From Bacteroidota bacterium (GTDB taxonomy: Bacteria; Bacteroidota; Bacteroidia; UKL13-3): a DNA stretch of 64,000 bases. The stretch lies in the NCBI GenBank assembly GCA_027491355.1, contig JAIXWI010000033.1, positions 61,210 through 125,209 on the forward strand, written 5' to 3'. The translations under genes and the position numbers were made by a program. Shown here piece by piece: positions 28,901-36,984 of the stretch; the first letter of the stretch is position 1; every line of letters begins with the position of its first letter. The notes below the pieces were generated by a model. The model saw nothing but the letters and a program-made list of their open reading frames with translations. It was not told the DNA's origin and did not search any database.

Positions 28901-29807
28901 AATCATCAGAATAGTTTCCTAAATCTGCATCAACCCATTGACCAAAAATACAGCTGTCAACTGTTTCAGAACCTCTATTATAAATTGTGGTTCTGTAAAA
29001 CGTCATGTTGTTTACTTCATCATTTGTAGAATAGCCAAAACATTGAGTGTGTAATTCCACACCAATTGCCATACCTTCTGTTTCTGAGTGAATATTTCCT
29101 TTGTCATTGTATATCATATACAACATCATGTCAGGAATATTTTGAGGATTGTTTTGGTCAAAAGATGGGTAATCACCAGAAACTGGATCATAAATGTCAT
29201 CGCCATTATAATCTACAAATGGTGCAAGTATTCTTGCTTCCCCAGCCTTTCCATTTCCAGGCCATGTAGTGATGGCATCGGGGGCATTGCTCCAATTATC
29301 GGGATTGTTTCTAAATTGATCTATTTCTTGTAAAGTGATTTTCCATATTTGGTCGTATGCTTTACAGGTTTCTTTAGACACAGAACCTTTTGATGCGCCA
29401 TCTACTTGTAGAGGTCCTGGATAATAATCGTTACCACTTTGACGGTAGGTTTGAGCTGCAATTCTCAAGTTACCTTGAGTAATACCACCAATCCATAAAG
29501 CACCAGCAAACAAGGAATGCTTTGAAACTTGACCCGTTCCTACTTTAGGCACTTCATATCTGGCGTTACTCAGGTTCCACCACATGTCACCACCATTTAA
29601 AATAGTAGTTCTCACATTGTTGATGTCTAAATCTTTCTGCTGAGAAGCTGGTTCACAACCACCAGCCTTTTTAAGAAGCTGATCTGCACCACGTTTGCCA
29701 AGTCCAATTACTTCTTTTGCAACACCAACATTTGACAGTGCAAGCATTGACAACAGTAGTCCTGTTTTCAACAAAAATTTCGAATGTAATTTATTCATAT
29801 TAATCAT
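25947..29807 (-). CDS. Giant secreted protein with C-terminal T9SS-like sorting module
   Basis: A 1286-residue protein with a signal peptide near residues 1-30 (start at 29807 or 29798). The large middle part is beta-rich and has several calcium-type and aromatic patches; I do not recognise a catalytic domain. A repeat-like pair (NNDFSVTGNPRRPEHYW, RPDGTEIGLTKFVYY) is seen. The last 90 residues (VSPNPYYAYAGYEDPNNQLD onward, then CVVSIYTQSGFLVRRI and SSGIYLIHVYDGSSEKVIKWFGI) form a FlgD-Ig-like module, used as a T9SS sorting signal. It lies 12 nt after the TonB-receptor gene and just before the PorV-family gene. The role is unknown. Confidence 0.8.
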   Translation of the reverse strand: MINMNKLHSKFLLKTGLLLSMLALSNVGVAKEVIGLGKRGADQLLKKAGGCEPASQQKDLDINNVRTTILNGGDMWWNLSNARYEVPKVGTGQVSKHSLFAGALWIGGITQGNLRIAAQTYRQSGNDYYPGPLQVDGASKGSVSKETCKAYDQIWKITLQEIDQFRNNPDNWSNAPDAITTWPGNGKAGEARILAPFVDYNGDDIYDPVSGDYPSFDQNNPQNIPDMMLYMIYNDKGNIHSETEGMAIGVELHTQCFGYSTNDEVNNMTFYRTTIYNRGSETVDSCIFGQWVDADLGNYSDDYVECDVKRNLGMCYNGDDNDEGILGYGLNPPSVGVNFFEGPRRPDGTEIGLTKFVYYNNDFSVTGNPRRPEHYWNYLNGRWTDGLSITYGGNGRGGTDTASFMFPGSSDPANREAWTEKIANNQPGDRRFMQTAGPFSLLPGARNEVTIAVVWARATTGGSTGSFNLLKEASDKAYVLYNNNFKFIDGPAIPTMEITELDRKLIINITNYQKTEAYVDSSAGLCDDKTLYKFQGYQIFQTKTSSPPGDIYNSDEARLVAQCDIADGVNMIVNIVNDPDLGSTKKIMVTGADKGVQHSFEITKDLFSTASDQTLINFQNYHYYLVAYSSAVNCSKEQTQYLAGRKRFDGSANTTYMAVPHKSAPHANGTTLNADYGDGPEIQKIEGIGNSGLDIQLSEETILKALLAPYYVEVPKYKIGFGPVMVKVINPFKIPKANFELRFIDTSNSDKSIQLNGDTAFWTLKNLTTGEVVRAERSLGSPNEQVFSNWGISITTQQTLSLGNPDDANDISNGYVSGSLTFENPNYVWLTGVPDEAAPISQFNWIRAGKNGDPEYGNFHEHDFAAGSKAPKSPIDPRKAFSKIIGGTWAPYALAARAVASDSRQSTFGPAWAVASDGKGSAGNGGYSTDNQLSELQGVDLVMTNDKSLWTRCVVVEAGENFNLTVGGAVKLNRRKSASVDKNGKPDGTGNGMGWFPGYAVNVETGERLNIMFAEDSSLPTENGNDMIWNPTGNYISNNIGGMEFLFGGKHHVYIMGTKAFRSTPTSPVSYRGPRYDEGKSYDSLFTLIENGSNATLLKRYLYAQAMWVTMPITQPKYPMLSIEQGLIPTKTTVKLRVKRPYASFTNTSSVLENNGLPLYRFSTDNIAPSIGTPEARKTALDLVSVSPNPYYAYAGYEDPNNQLDARVRLTNLPKFCVVSIYTQSGFLVRRIRKDDDSRTYIDWNLKNDANVPISSGIYLIHVYDGSSEKVIKWFGIMRKTDFDTF

Positions 29808-29819
29808 GATACTTTTATA

Positions 29820-32800
29820 TTAAAAATAAAGGGCAACTCCAATACGGGTTAATCTTGGCAAGCTAAACCTATCTGGATTTAGCATCCTTGCATTGTACAA
29901 GTCAACATATGACTGTTGGTCGGTTGCAGTTCTAATCTGTTCTTGAGCTTGAGGAGATGCCAAGAAACCATCGTTGTATGCACTTCCTGTATACCTAAAC
30001 ACTGAAGTTACATTGGCAGTATTTAACAAGTTTTGAACCCATAAGAAAACCCTCAATCTGTAGAATGTAGTGCTACCATCAATTTTCTTTTGTTTGAATT
30101 CAAAATTCTTGTCAATGTTTAAATCTAAATTGAACTGTGGAGGCAAATTAGCACCATTGATGGTTCCTTTTAATGGACTTCTTACTACAACACCTGATTG
30201 AACACCGTCAGGAGTTGCAATCATGTTCTGGGTGTAAGGTCTGCCTGAATAAGCTGTGAAAATAAAATTCAAGCCTGCATTTTCTAAAATCTTTTTACCT
30301 GCAACAACTGGTCCATCGTATTCTTTTCCAGATTTGTAATGGTAGTCAAAACTCAATTTAACAGTATGTCTGGTATCAAAATCAAGTGGGAAGATTGTTC
30401 TCAAAGTAGGTAAACCTACCTGAACCAATGCTCCACTCGATGTAGCATTTGAACCCGTACCATCTGCAAATTGTAATTGGTAATTGGCGCCCAAAGAGAC
30501 ATTACCTAACTCTCTGATATTATATTCAAGACCAATACTTTTTACGGTTGCAAAATCTAAATTACCAAAAGTGTTGTAATCGTTAGGCCATGCTTGAATG
30601 TATCTGTACAATTGAACCATGTTTCTATATTCCCTGTAGGATGCAATGATTCCTAAAGCAGCATCCTGTCCAATTTGCTGACGGAAACCAATTTCGTAGT
30701 CGGTTACCTGTGTCATTTTCAAATCTGGGTTCGCGATTGCACCACCACTCAATCTATTTTGAAGAAAGTAGTAATCGTCTATCTGACCAACATTGGCAGA
30801 AGGTCTTTGCGTTAAGATATCATAGGTACCAAAAAACTGACTTGTTGTTGAAATTGGGAATGAGAACCAAACCCTTGGCAATAGTTTTACATCTGGCTCG
30901 TAATCTTTAAAAGAAGCTGCTGTAGGTCTATTTGGATTTGATGGGTCAATTAACAATGGTGTATTTCTTGTTGTTCCTGCATCTCTAGCTATTTGCTGTG
31001 GGTCGGTTACAGGGTTACCATTTTTATCATACCAGTTGTTGCCACTCCTGAAACCTGCAACATTTAAACTAGCACTTTGGCCACCATCACCGAATTTTTC
31101 ATTGTTGACATAGATGGCATAATCGTCACCAATTGTTGAAGGTATTTGGTTCTTCAAATTGCTAAATCTGCTTTCACTACTACCTTTTACTTCGCCTACT
31201 GTGTAAATTGGTGCCATGCTGTATGGATCTTTGAGTACAGGCTGATTGGCATCAAATCTTTCCATTCTAAGTCCTACTCGAACTATCAAATCTTTGAACA
31301 CAAACTTATCTTGAACCCATGCAGCAAGGTAAGTTGGTTGATAAGCGGGCAATAATCTTGAAGTAGGATTGTTTAAGAAATCATCTAAAGATGGTTTTTT
31401 ACGTACAACATTTCCTAAATGGTCGTAACCCGAATAACTTACAATTGAATTACCATTGTTAAGCAATTCATCCGCATTGAACATGTCTAATGAATAGGTG
31501 CTTGGTTTGTAAGAATTGACATCTATAAAACTGTACTCATTGATTGGGTTTCCATTGGCATCAACGGCGCCATTGGCAATCAAACGGTTTCTTAAATTTT
31601 TATCAAAATTGGTTTGTTGGTCAGCAACAATGCGTTTGTTGAACCAAACAGTGTCTTGAAAAACTCCATTTTGATCGAATTTCAAAATAGCACTATCGCT
31701 TGAAGTATTTAAACCTAAGAATTGTCTGTTTGCATTCAAACGCATCAAAGACCAAAGTCCGTTTGTACTTAAGCTGTATGATCTTCTGAATTGTTGCTCA
31801 CCAGTAATTCCAACTTGAATTTCATGCTTAGCTTTTGGATTGCTTTTAGGTGCAATACTGAACTCACTCATGATGTACAAGGTGTATATTTCAGACAATC
31901 CTTTAGAGTATCCATTTCCATTGGTTCCAACATTACTCCACATGTTAGAGTAGATACCATTGGGATTGTCTCCGTTGATTAATCCGCCAAACTGTCTAAC
32001 TGTTCCTAAATTTGAAATATTTCCTGCACCTAAGAAATTGTACAATGCCTTGGTGTAATTTCCTCTAACTGTGTTGATGTCTGCTTGCTCGAAGGTATAT
32101 GCAGTGTCTACAGTTCCTGATTGTCTGTAATAATTGGTTAAACGTATGTATTTACCATTGTCCATCAAGAAGCTGTCAGCAGCTTGGCCAAATCCTTTTA
32201 CTACTCTTGAAAAAGTTGGTGCTTGATAGGTTGTAAATTTACCCAAGTATCCATAATCAAAATAATTATCTCCAAATGTTGCATCCATGCTTTCTGAAGC
32301 AATGCGCTCATATGATAACCTTACTGAGTAAAATGCGTTACTGATACCACCATTTTTTGCAGCATCATCTTTATTCTTCTCGGCGTCTTTTCCAAAATTT
32401 TGAGTTAACTGTACATAGGTTCTAAATACATTCGACTTAGACAATGAATTGTTCTCATTGTTCATAAGAGAATTGAATGAACTCCAGTTTCTTCCTTGTG
32501 ACATGTTACCAAAATAACCTAATCTAACATTTACATTTCTAGATGGTTGGTAATTGAAGTTTCCACTAATGTTAACAGAGTAACCCGCTGCATTTTGTCT
32601 GAAGCTTACTTTTTCTAAATCTGAAGCTCTTAGGTATTCAGCTGCATTGAACAAAGTCCCTGATGCGCTTGGCACCAAAGGCGTGTTTTGTAAATCTTTC
32701 AGCTTTTCTGGTTTCACTTGATACAAATCTACAGCTGGTAAAGAACCGTCTCTGCTGTATGTAAATGATCCAGAGAATAAGAATCCAAGTAAAACACGCT

Positions 32801-33614
32801 CTTCCGAACCACGACCTTTGTTGATTGATTTTATAGGACCTGAAATCAAAGTTTGTACTTGATTGTAATGAGAGTTGTCCAACCAACCATTGAATGGCGA
32901 TGCAGTTATAATTTCTAAGCCTCTGTTAAAGTTTTTAGTTGGCGCTTTTGTAGTTATACTGATAGCACCACCCACAAAGTCTCCGTACTGTGCTGGTGTA
33001 CCTCCTGTAATCACTTGAATTTGATCAATGGCGTTTTGAGGAATACTGTTTGCTCCTGCATTTACTCTGACACCGTCTATATAATATGCAGTTCCTTCTG
33101 CTCTTGCCCCCCTAAAGTTTGGCGTTGATCCATTTCTTGATTCTACTCCCAATACTGTATTTGCTATAGAGTTTACGTTCCTCACAGGCGATTTCATGAT
33201 CTCTTGTGAAGTTAACTTTCCTCCTTTAACACCACCACGGTCAATCAATTCTTTTTTAACAGTTACAACTACTTCTTTTAATTCATTGTCTGCTGACATT
33301 GAAAAATCAATGAATTTATCTTCTTCAGCACCTACATAAATTCCCTTTAAAGTGGTATTAGGATATCCAACATAAGTAGCATACAACTCATATTCGCCCG
33401 GTTGTAAAGCTTTAATAATAAATGCACCTTCATCATCAGAAAGAGCTGTAGCTTTTGCAACCCCATTCAGTTTAATGGTAATGCTGACATAATCCAATGG
33501 TTTTTTGGTTTTGCCATCAATTACTTTTCCCCTGATTGTTCCCATACCAGACTGAGCATAAAGCCCAAACTGAATCACAAATACAAATACGAGTAGTGAG
33601 TATATTTTCTTCAT
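29820..33614 (-). CDS. TonB-dependent receptor with carboxypeptidase-regulatory N-domain
   Basis: A 1264-residue outer-membrane protein. After the signal peptide (about 1-20, LYAQS) comes a CarboxypepD-regulatory-like Ig domain (about 25-110, GTIRGKVIDGKTKKPLDYVSI), then a TonB-box-like stretch EVVVTVKK and the plug domain with NFRGARAEGTAYYIDGVRVN (about 165-190) and AIDQIQVITGGTPAQYGDFVGG. The remaining 1000 residues are a 22-strand barrel ending RLTRIGVALYF, an aromatic terminal strand. It may import a large ligand or serve as the outer-membrane partner of the secreted protein 12 nt downstream. It lacks a SusD neighbour, so it is not a classic SusC/D pair. Confidence 0.9.
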   Translation of the reverse strand: MKKIYSLLVFVFVIQFGLYAQSGMGTIRGKVIDGKTKKPLDYVSITIKLNGVAKATALSDDEGAFIIKALQPGEYELYATYVGYPNTTLKGIYVGAEEDKFIDFSMSADNELKEVVVTVKKELIDRGGVKGGKLTSQEIMKSPVRNVNSIANTVLGVESRNGSTPNFRGARAEGTAYYIDGVRVNAGANSIPQNAIDQIQVITGGTPAQYGDFVGGAISITTKAPTKNFNRGLEIITASPFNGWLDNSHYNQVQTLISGPIKSINKGRGSEERVLLGFLFSGSFTYSRDGSLPAVDLYQVKPEKLKDLQNTPLVPSASGTLFNAAEYLRASDLEKVSFRQNAAGYSVNISGNFNYQPSRNVNVRLGYFGNMSQGRNWSSFNSLMNNENNSLSKSNVFRTYVQLTQNFGKDAEKNKDDAAKNGGISNAFYSVRLSYERIASESMDATFGDNYFDYGYLGKFTTYQAPTFSRVVKGFGQAADSFLMDNGKYIRLTNYYRQSGTVDTAYTFEQADINTVRGNYTKALYNFLGAGNISNLGTVRQFGGLINGDNPNGIYSNMWSNVGTNGNGYSKGLSEIYTLYIMSEFSIAPKSNPKAKHEIQVGITGEQQFRRSYSLSTNGLWSLMRLNANRQFLGLNTSSDSAILKFDQNGVFQDTVWFNKRIVADQQTNFDKNLRNRLIANGAVDANGNPINEYSFIDVNSYKPSTYSLDMFNADELLNNGNSIVSYSGYDHLGNVVRKKPSLDDFLNNPTSRLLPAYQPTYLAAWVQDKFVFKDLIVRVGLRMERFDANQPVLKDPYSMAPIYTVGEVKGSSESRFSNLKNQIPSTIGDDYAIYVNNEKFGDGGQSASLNVAGFRSGNNWYDKNGNPVTDPQQIARDAGTTRNTPLLIDPSNPNRPTAASFKDYEPDVKLLPRVWFSFPISTTSQFFGTYDILTQRPSANVGQIDDYYFLQNRLSGGAIANPDLKMTQVTDYEIGFRQQIGQDAALGIIASYREYRNMVQLYRYIQAWPNDYNTFGNLDFATVKSIGLEYNIRELGNVSLGANYQLQFADGTGSNATSSGALVQVGLPTLRTIFPLDFDTRHTVKLSFDYHYKSGKEYDGPVVAGKKILENAGLNFIFTAYSGRPYTQNMIATPDGVQSGVVVRSPLKGTINGANLPPQFNLDLNIDKNFEFKQKKIDGSTTFYRLRVFLWVQNLLNTANVTSVFRYTGSAYNDGFLASPQAQEQIRTATDQQSYVDLYNARMLNPDRFSLPRLTRIGVALYF

Positions 33615-33718
33615 TTACTTATAATTTACTAATAGCTATTCTAAAATAAGAGTCGTAAAATAAATCAGTTAAAAGGAATTTAACAAATTCGTCATCTAAA
33701 TGACTGTGTTTAACCTGC

Positions 33719-34669
33719 TTATTTTTCATTGATTTCTATTATTTTTTTCAACAATACTTTTGAAATTTTATCGTAACTCTCTCTTGTCCAGCCTCCAATA
33801 TGTGGAGTAAGTGTTACGCAATCTGATTCAATCAAAAAGTTAAATTCTTTTTTTTGTTCAGGAGTCAAATTTGCCAAATCTTCATTTTCCAAAACGTCAA
33901 GTGCACATTTTGTAATTTTACCTGTTTGAATGGCTTGTATCAAATCAGCAGTTTTGACAATTCCGCCCCTACTTAAATTCATTAAAAAAATAGGCTTTTT
34001 GAATTTTGACAAAAATGCACCATCTACCAGCGCATTGGTTTCATCAGTCAGAGGAATGTGTAAGGACAATATATCTGCTTCTTCAAAAATGGTTTGCATA
34101 TCAGATTCTAAATGGTATTCATTCCCAAAGTTTTGGAGATACTTATCATAAACCAATACCTTACACCCAAAACCAACAAGTCTTTTTGCTACAGCCTTGC
34201 CAGTGTTTCCATAACCAATAATGCCAACCGTTTTATTGGACAATTCAACACCTCTATTTGTTGCTCTCAACCACAACCCATTTTTTATTTCTGCAAATGA
34301 TTTAGAGATATTTCTCAATCCATTTAACAAAACACCTAAGGTGTGGTCTCCAACTGCATCTGCATTAGCCTCTCCTGCATTGATGCATTGAATAGCTAAT
34401 TTTTCAGCTGTTGAAACAGCAATATTGTCCATTCCAGCTCCCGCTCTTGCAATCAATTGAAGCCTTTTTGCCGAGTTTAAAAAAGCTGCATCAATGTTTA
34501 GCTTAGACCTTACAACGAGTATTTCAGGCTGAATTGTTTCCAATCTCATCATCACTTGGTCTTTGGTAGCCTCGGGTTCATAAATAACTTCATAACCTCG
34601 CATTGCAAGACCCTCCGTTAAAATCGGAGAAACATCATCAATGATATAAACTTGAACAGACTTGCTCAT
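33719..34669 (-). CDS. D-isomer 2-hydroxyacid dehydrogenase (phosphoglycerate dehydrogenase-like)
   Basis: A 316-residue protein from the ATG at 34669 (MSKSVQ). The Rossmann site GIIGYGNTGKAVAKRL (about 148-163) and catalytic LSRGGIV, CALDVLENE and LTPHIGGWTRE motifs (Arg, Glu, His) identify the family. It most resembles D-3-phosphoglycerate dehydrogenase, the first step of serine synthesis, but lacks the C-terminal ACT domain. It stands alone between the TonB operon and mgtE. Confidence 0.82.
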   Translation of the reverse strand: MSKSVQVYIIDDVSPILTEGLAMRGYEVIYEPEATKDQVMMRLETIQPEILVVRSKLNIDAAFLNSAKRLQLIARAGAGMDNIAVSTAEKLAIQCINAGEANADAVGDHTLGVLLNGLRNISKSFAEIKNGLWLRATNRGVELSNKTVGIIGYGNTGKAVAKRLVGFGCKVLVYDKYLQNFGNEYHLESDMQTIFEEADILSLHIPLTDETNALVDGAFLSKFKKPIFLMNLSRGGIVKTADLIQAIQTGKITKCALDVLENEDLANLTPEQKKEFNFLIESDCVTLTPHIGGWTRESYDKISKVLLKKIIEINEK

Positions 34670-34708
34670 GATAACCAAGTAAAATTTGTGTCGATCAAGG
34701 TTGCATCA

Positions 34709-36067
34709 TCAAGGATGATAAAACAAATGACCCAATGAAAAATATATGGCAATGCCCAATAAGTCATTAGTAGTAGTAATGAATGGACCTGTTGCAATTG
34801 CAGGATCTATTTTTAATTTGTGCAGCATCATAGGAACCATTGTGCCAAAAATTGAAGCAAAAACTATCACTGTCATCAATGCCAAAGCAACAACGCCAGA
34901 CATGTTTGAATTTGGTGCAAAAAAGAACCCATAAAGTAAAATAATGGCTGAGCAAATAAATCCATTCAACAATGCCACTCTTGACTCTTTTAAAATTTTT
35001 TGAACAATGTTTTTGGTTCCAAGGGTATCATTCACCAATCCCTGAACCACAATGGCCGATGATTGTACACCTGCATTCCCTCCCATTGCAGCAATTAATG
35101 GCATAAAAAATGCCATTTCTGGATGTATCCGAATCTGGTCTTCATACAATTCCAAAAACCTTGAACTAGCAATCCCTCCAAACAAACCAATAACCAACCA
35201 AGGCAACCTAGCTCTTGATAAAATCCATACTTTATCGGTTGAAACAACATCCTCTGTAATACCAGACATCAATTGGTAATCTTCGTCTGCCTCGTCATGC
35301 ATGATTTCTACCACATCATCAACGGTAATTCTTCCAACCAACCTGCCAATAGCATCTACAACTGGCAATACAACTAAATCATATTTACGAGTAACATTCG
35401 CTATTTCCTCAATGGATGCAGAGGTTGAAACAGAAATCACTTGTTTGTTACAAACCTCTGCTATCAATGCATCAGGGCTAGCAAGAATTAGATTTTTTAG
35501 GGTTATCAATCCTACCAAACGTTCAAACTCATCAACAACATAAACCACATAAATAGAGTTCACATTTTCAGCTTGGTTTCTGATTTCTTCAATGCAAGAA
35601 TTGACAGTTGCGTTTAAAGCTGTCTTGACCAATTCTACAGCCATCAAACTTCCGGCAGTATTTTCTTTATAATTCAACAAAGACAGTAGCTGACTTGCAT
35701 ATGTAATATCAGCCAGATTACTGAGCACTTCATCTTTTATTTGTTCAGGCAATTCAGCCAAAATAAAAGCGGCATCATCTGAATCCATGATTTCGATGAA
35801 TTCATTAGCTATTTCAGAAGGTGAGTAAGATTCAAAAAACATTTCTCTTGTGGGCTCGTCTAAATTGACAAGCACCTTTACTAGCATTTCCCTGCTTATT
35901 TGTGAAAGTATGGCTATGCGTTCATCTAAAGACAATTGATTGATTAAAACAACCAAGTCTTCTGGATGAAGTTGAATCAACAAATTGTTCAATGCTTCCA
36001 ATGAACCATTGCCAAGCAACTCTTTAATAAGTTTGACGTAGTTTTTGTCAATTAAATTCAATTCCAT
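34709..36067 (-). CDS. mgtE: Magnesium transporter MgtE
   Basis: A 452-residue MgtE: N-terminal superhelical domain (about 1-130), two CBS domains (about 140-255, with YVVYVVDEFERLVGLI and DLVVLPVVDAIGRLVGRITVDDVVE), the plug helix, and five membrane helices with the ion-path Asp region MPLIAAMGGNAGVQ and the closing IDPAIATGP motif. The channel imports Mg2+ and is gated by Mg2+ binding to the cytosolic domains. Its ATG overlaps the rsmA stop region by 10 nt. Confidence 0.95.
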   Translation of the reverse strand: MELNLIDKNYVKLIKELLGNGSLEALNNLLIQLHPEDLVVLINQLSLDERIAILSQISREMLVKVLVNLDEPTREMFFESYSPSEIANEFIEIMDSDDAAFILAELPEQIKDEVLSNLADITYASQLLSLLNYKENTAGSLMAVELVKTALNATVNSCIEEIRNQAENVNSIYVVYVVDEFERLVGLITLKNLILASPDALIAEVCNKQVISVSTSASIEEIANVTRKYDLVVLPVVDAIGRLVGRITVDDVVEIMHDEADEDYQLMSGITEDVVSTDKVWILSRARLPWLVIGLFGGIASSRFLELYEDQIRIHPEMAFFMPLIAAMGGNAGVQSSAIVVQGLVNDTLGTKNIVQKILKESRVALLNGFICSAIILLYGFFFAPNSNMSGVVALALMTVIVFASIFGTMVPMMLHKLKIDPAIATGPFITTTNDLLGIAIYFSLGHLFYHP

Positions 36068-36843
36068 TTACCGTTCAAGTCTATTAAATTTACCAATTGT
36101 ATAAAATCATCTAAGCTGAGTTCCTCAGCTCTTTTTGCTGCATAATCCCCTAAATGCTCATCAGACAAACCAAAAACAGAAACCGCATTTCTCAGTTTTT
36201 TTCTTCTTTGATTGAACGCTGTCTTTACAACTTTTTTTAACTTTACAACAGAAACAGACAATTGATCATTTTTTCTGAGCATCCTCATTACCCCTGATTC
36301 AACTTTTGGTGGTGGATCAAATACATGTGGAGGAACTGTAAACAAATACTCGGTATGGTAAAATGCCTGAGTCAATACGCTAATAATTCCGTATTCTTTG
36401 CCACCAGGTTTTGCACAAATACGTTCTGCCACTTCTTTCTGAAACATCCCAACCATGATAGGAATTTGTTCAACGTTGTCTAAAATTTTAAAGACTATTT
36501 GGGAGGAAATATTGTAGGGGAAATTCCCAATAATTGCCAGCTCTGAATTTACAATGGCTTTCAAATCCATTGCTAAAAAATCTTGACTCAGGAGCCTTTT
36601 TTCAAGCATTGGAAATTTTTGAGTCAAATAAACAACCGATTCCTTATCTATCTCAGAGGCCCAAACTTGTAAATTTTCATACTTCAGCAAACGCTGGGTA
36701 AGCACTCCCATGCCTGGCCCAACTTCCAAAACCGGAATCACTGAAACCTTACACTGTAAAGCCTCAACAATTGCATCAGCTATTACCTCATCAGTTAAAA
36801 AATGTTGGCCTAAATGTTTCTTGGCTTTTACTTTATCAGACAT
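36058..36843 (-). CDS. rsmA: 16S rRNA dimethyladenosine transferase
   Basis: A 261-residue KsgA enzyme that dimethylates two adenosines in the 3' helix of 16S rRNA. SAM site EVGPGMGVLTQRLL (about 41-54) and catalytic NFPYNISSQI (the N-L-P-Y variant) are clear; the C-terminal helical domain includes the RRKKLRNAV segment. It overlaps mgtE by 10 nt. Confidence 0.96.
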   Translation of the reverse strand: MSDKVKAKKHLGQHFLTDEVIADAIVEALQCKVSVIPVLEVGPGMGVLTQRLLKYENLQVWASEIDKESVVYLTQKFPMLEKRLLSQDFLAMDLKAIVNSELAIIGNFPYNISSQIVFKILDNVEQIPIMVGMFQKEVAERICAKPGGKEYGIISVLTQAFYHTEYLFTVPPHVFDPPPKVESGVMRMLRKNDQLSVSVVKLKKVVKTAFNQRRKKLRNAVSVFGLSDEHLGDYAAKRAEELSLDDFIQLVNLIDLNGKWN

Positions 36844-36949
36844 GTTTGCAAATTCTTATATTTTGTTGGAATAGGAAAGGTTTTATTTTGAAATACCTTC
36901 ATATTAGCTTAAATATGACCCAAAGGCTAATGAATGATTCGTTTTCATA

Positions 36950-36980
36950 GTTGATTACCCCATTTAAAAAACTAAATTTG
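36950..36980 (+). promoter_or_regulatory. Promoter of pepA, start codon close to the -7 element
   Basis: TAAATTTG (36973-36980) matches TAnnTTTG, with TTG at 36951-36953 about 19 nt upstream. The pepA ATG begins at 36985, so transcription would begin essentially at the start codon. Confidence 0.55.
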
Positions 36981-36984
36981 CTGT

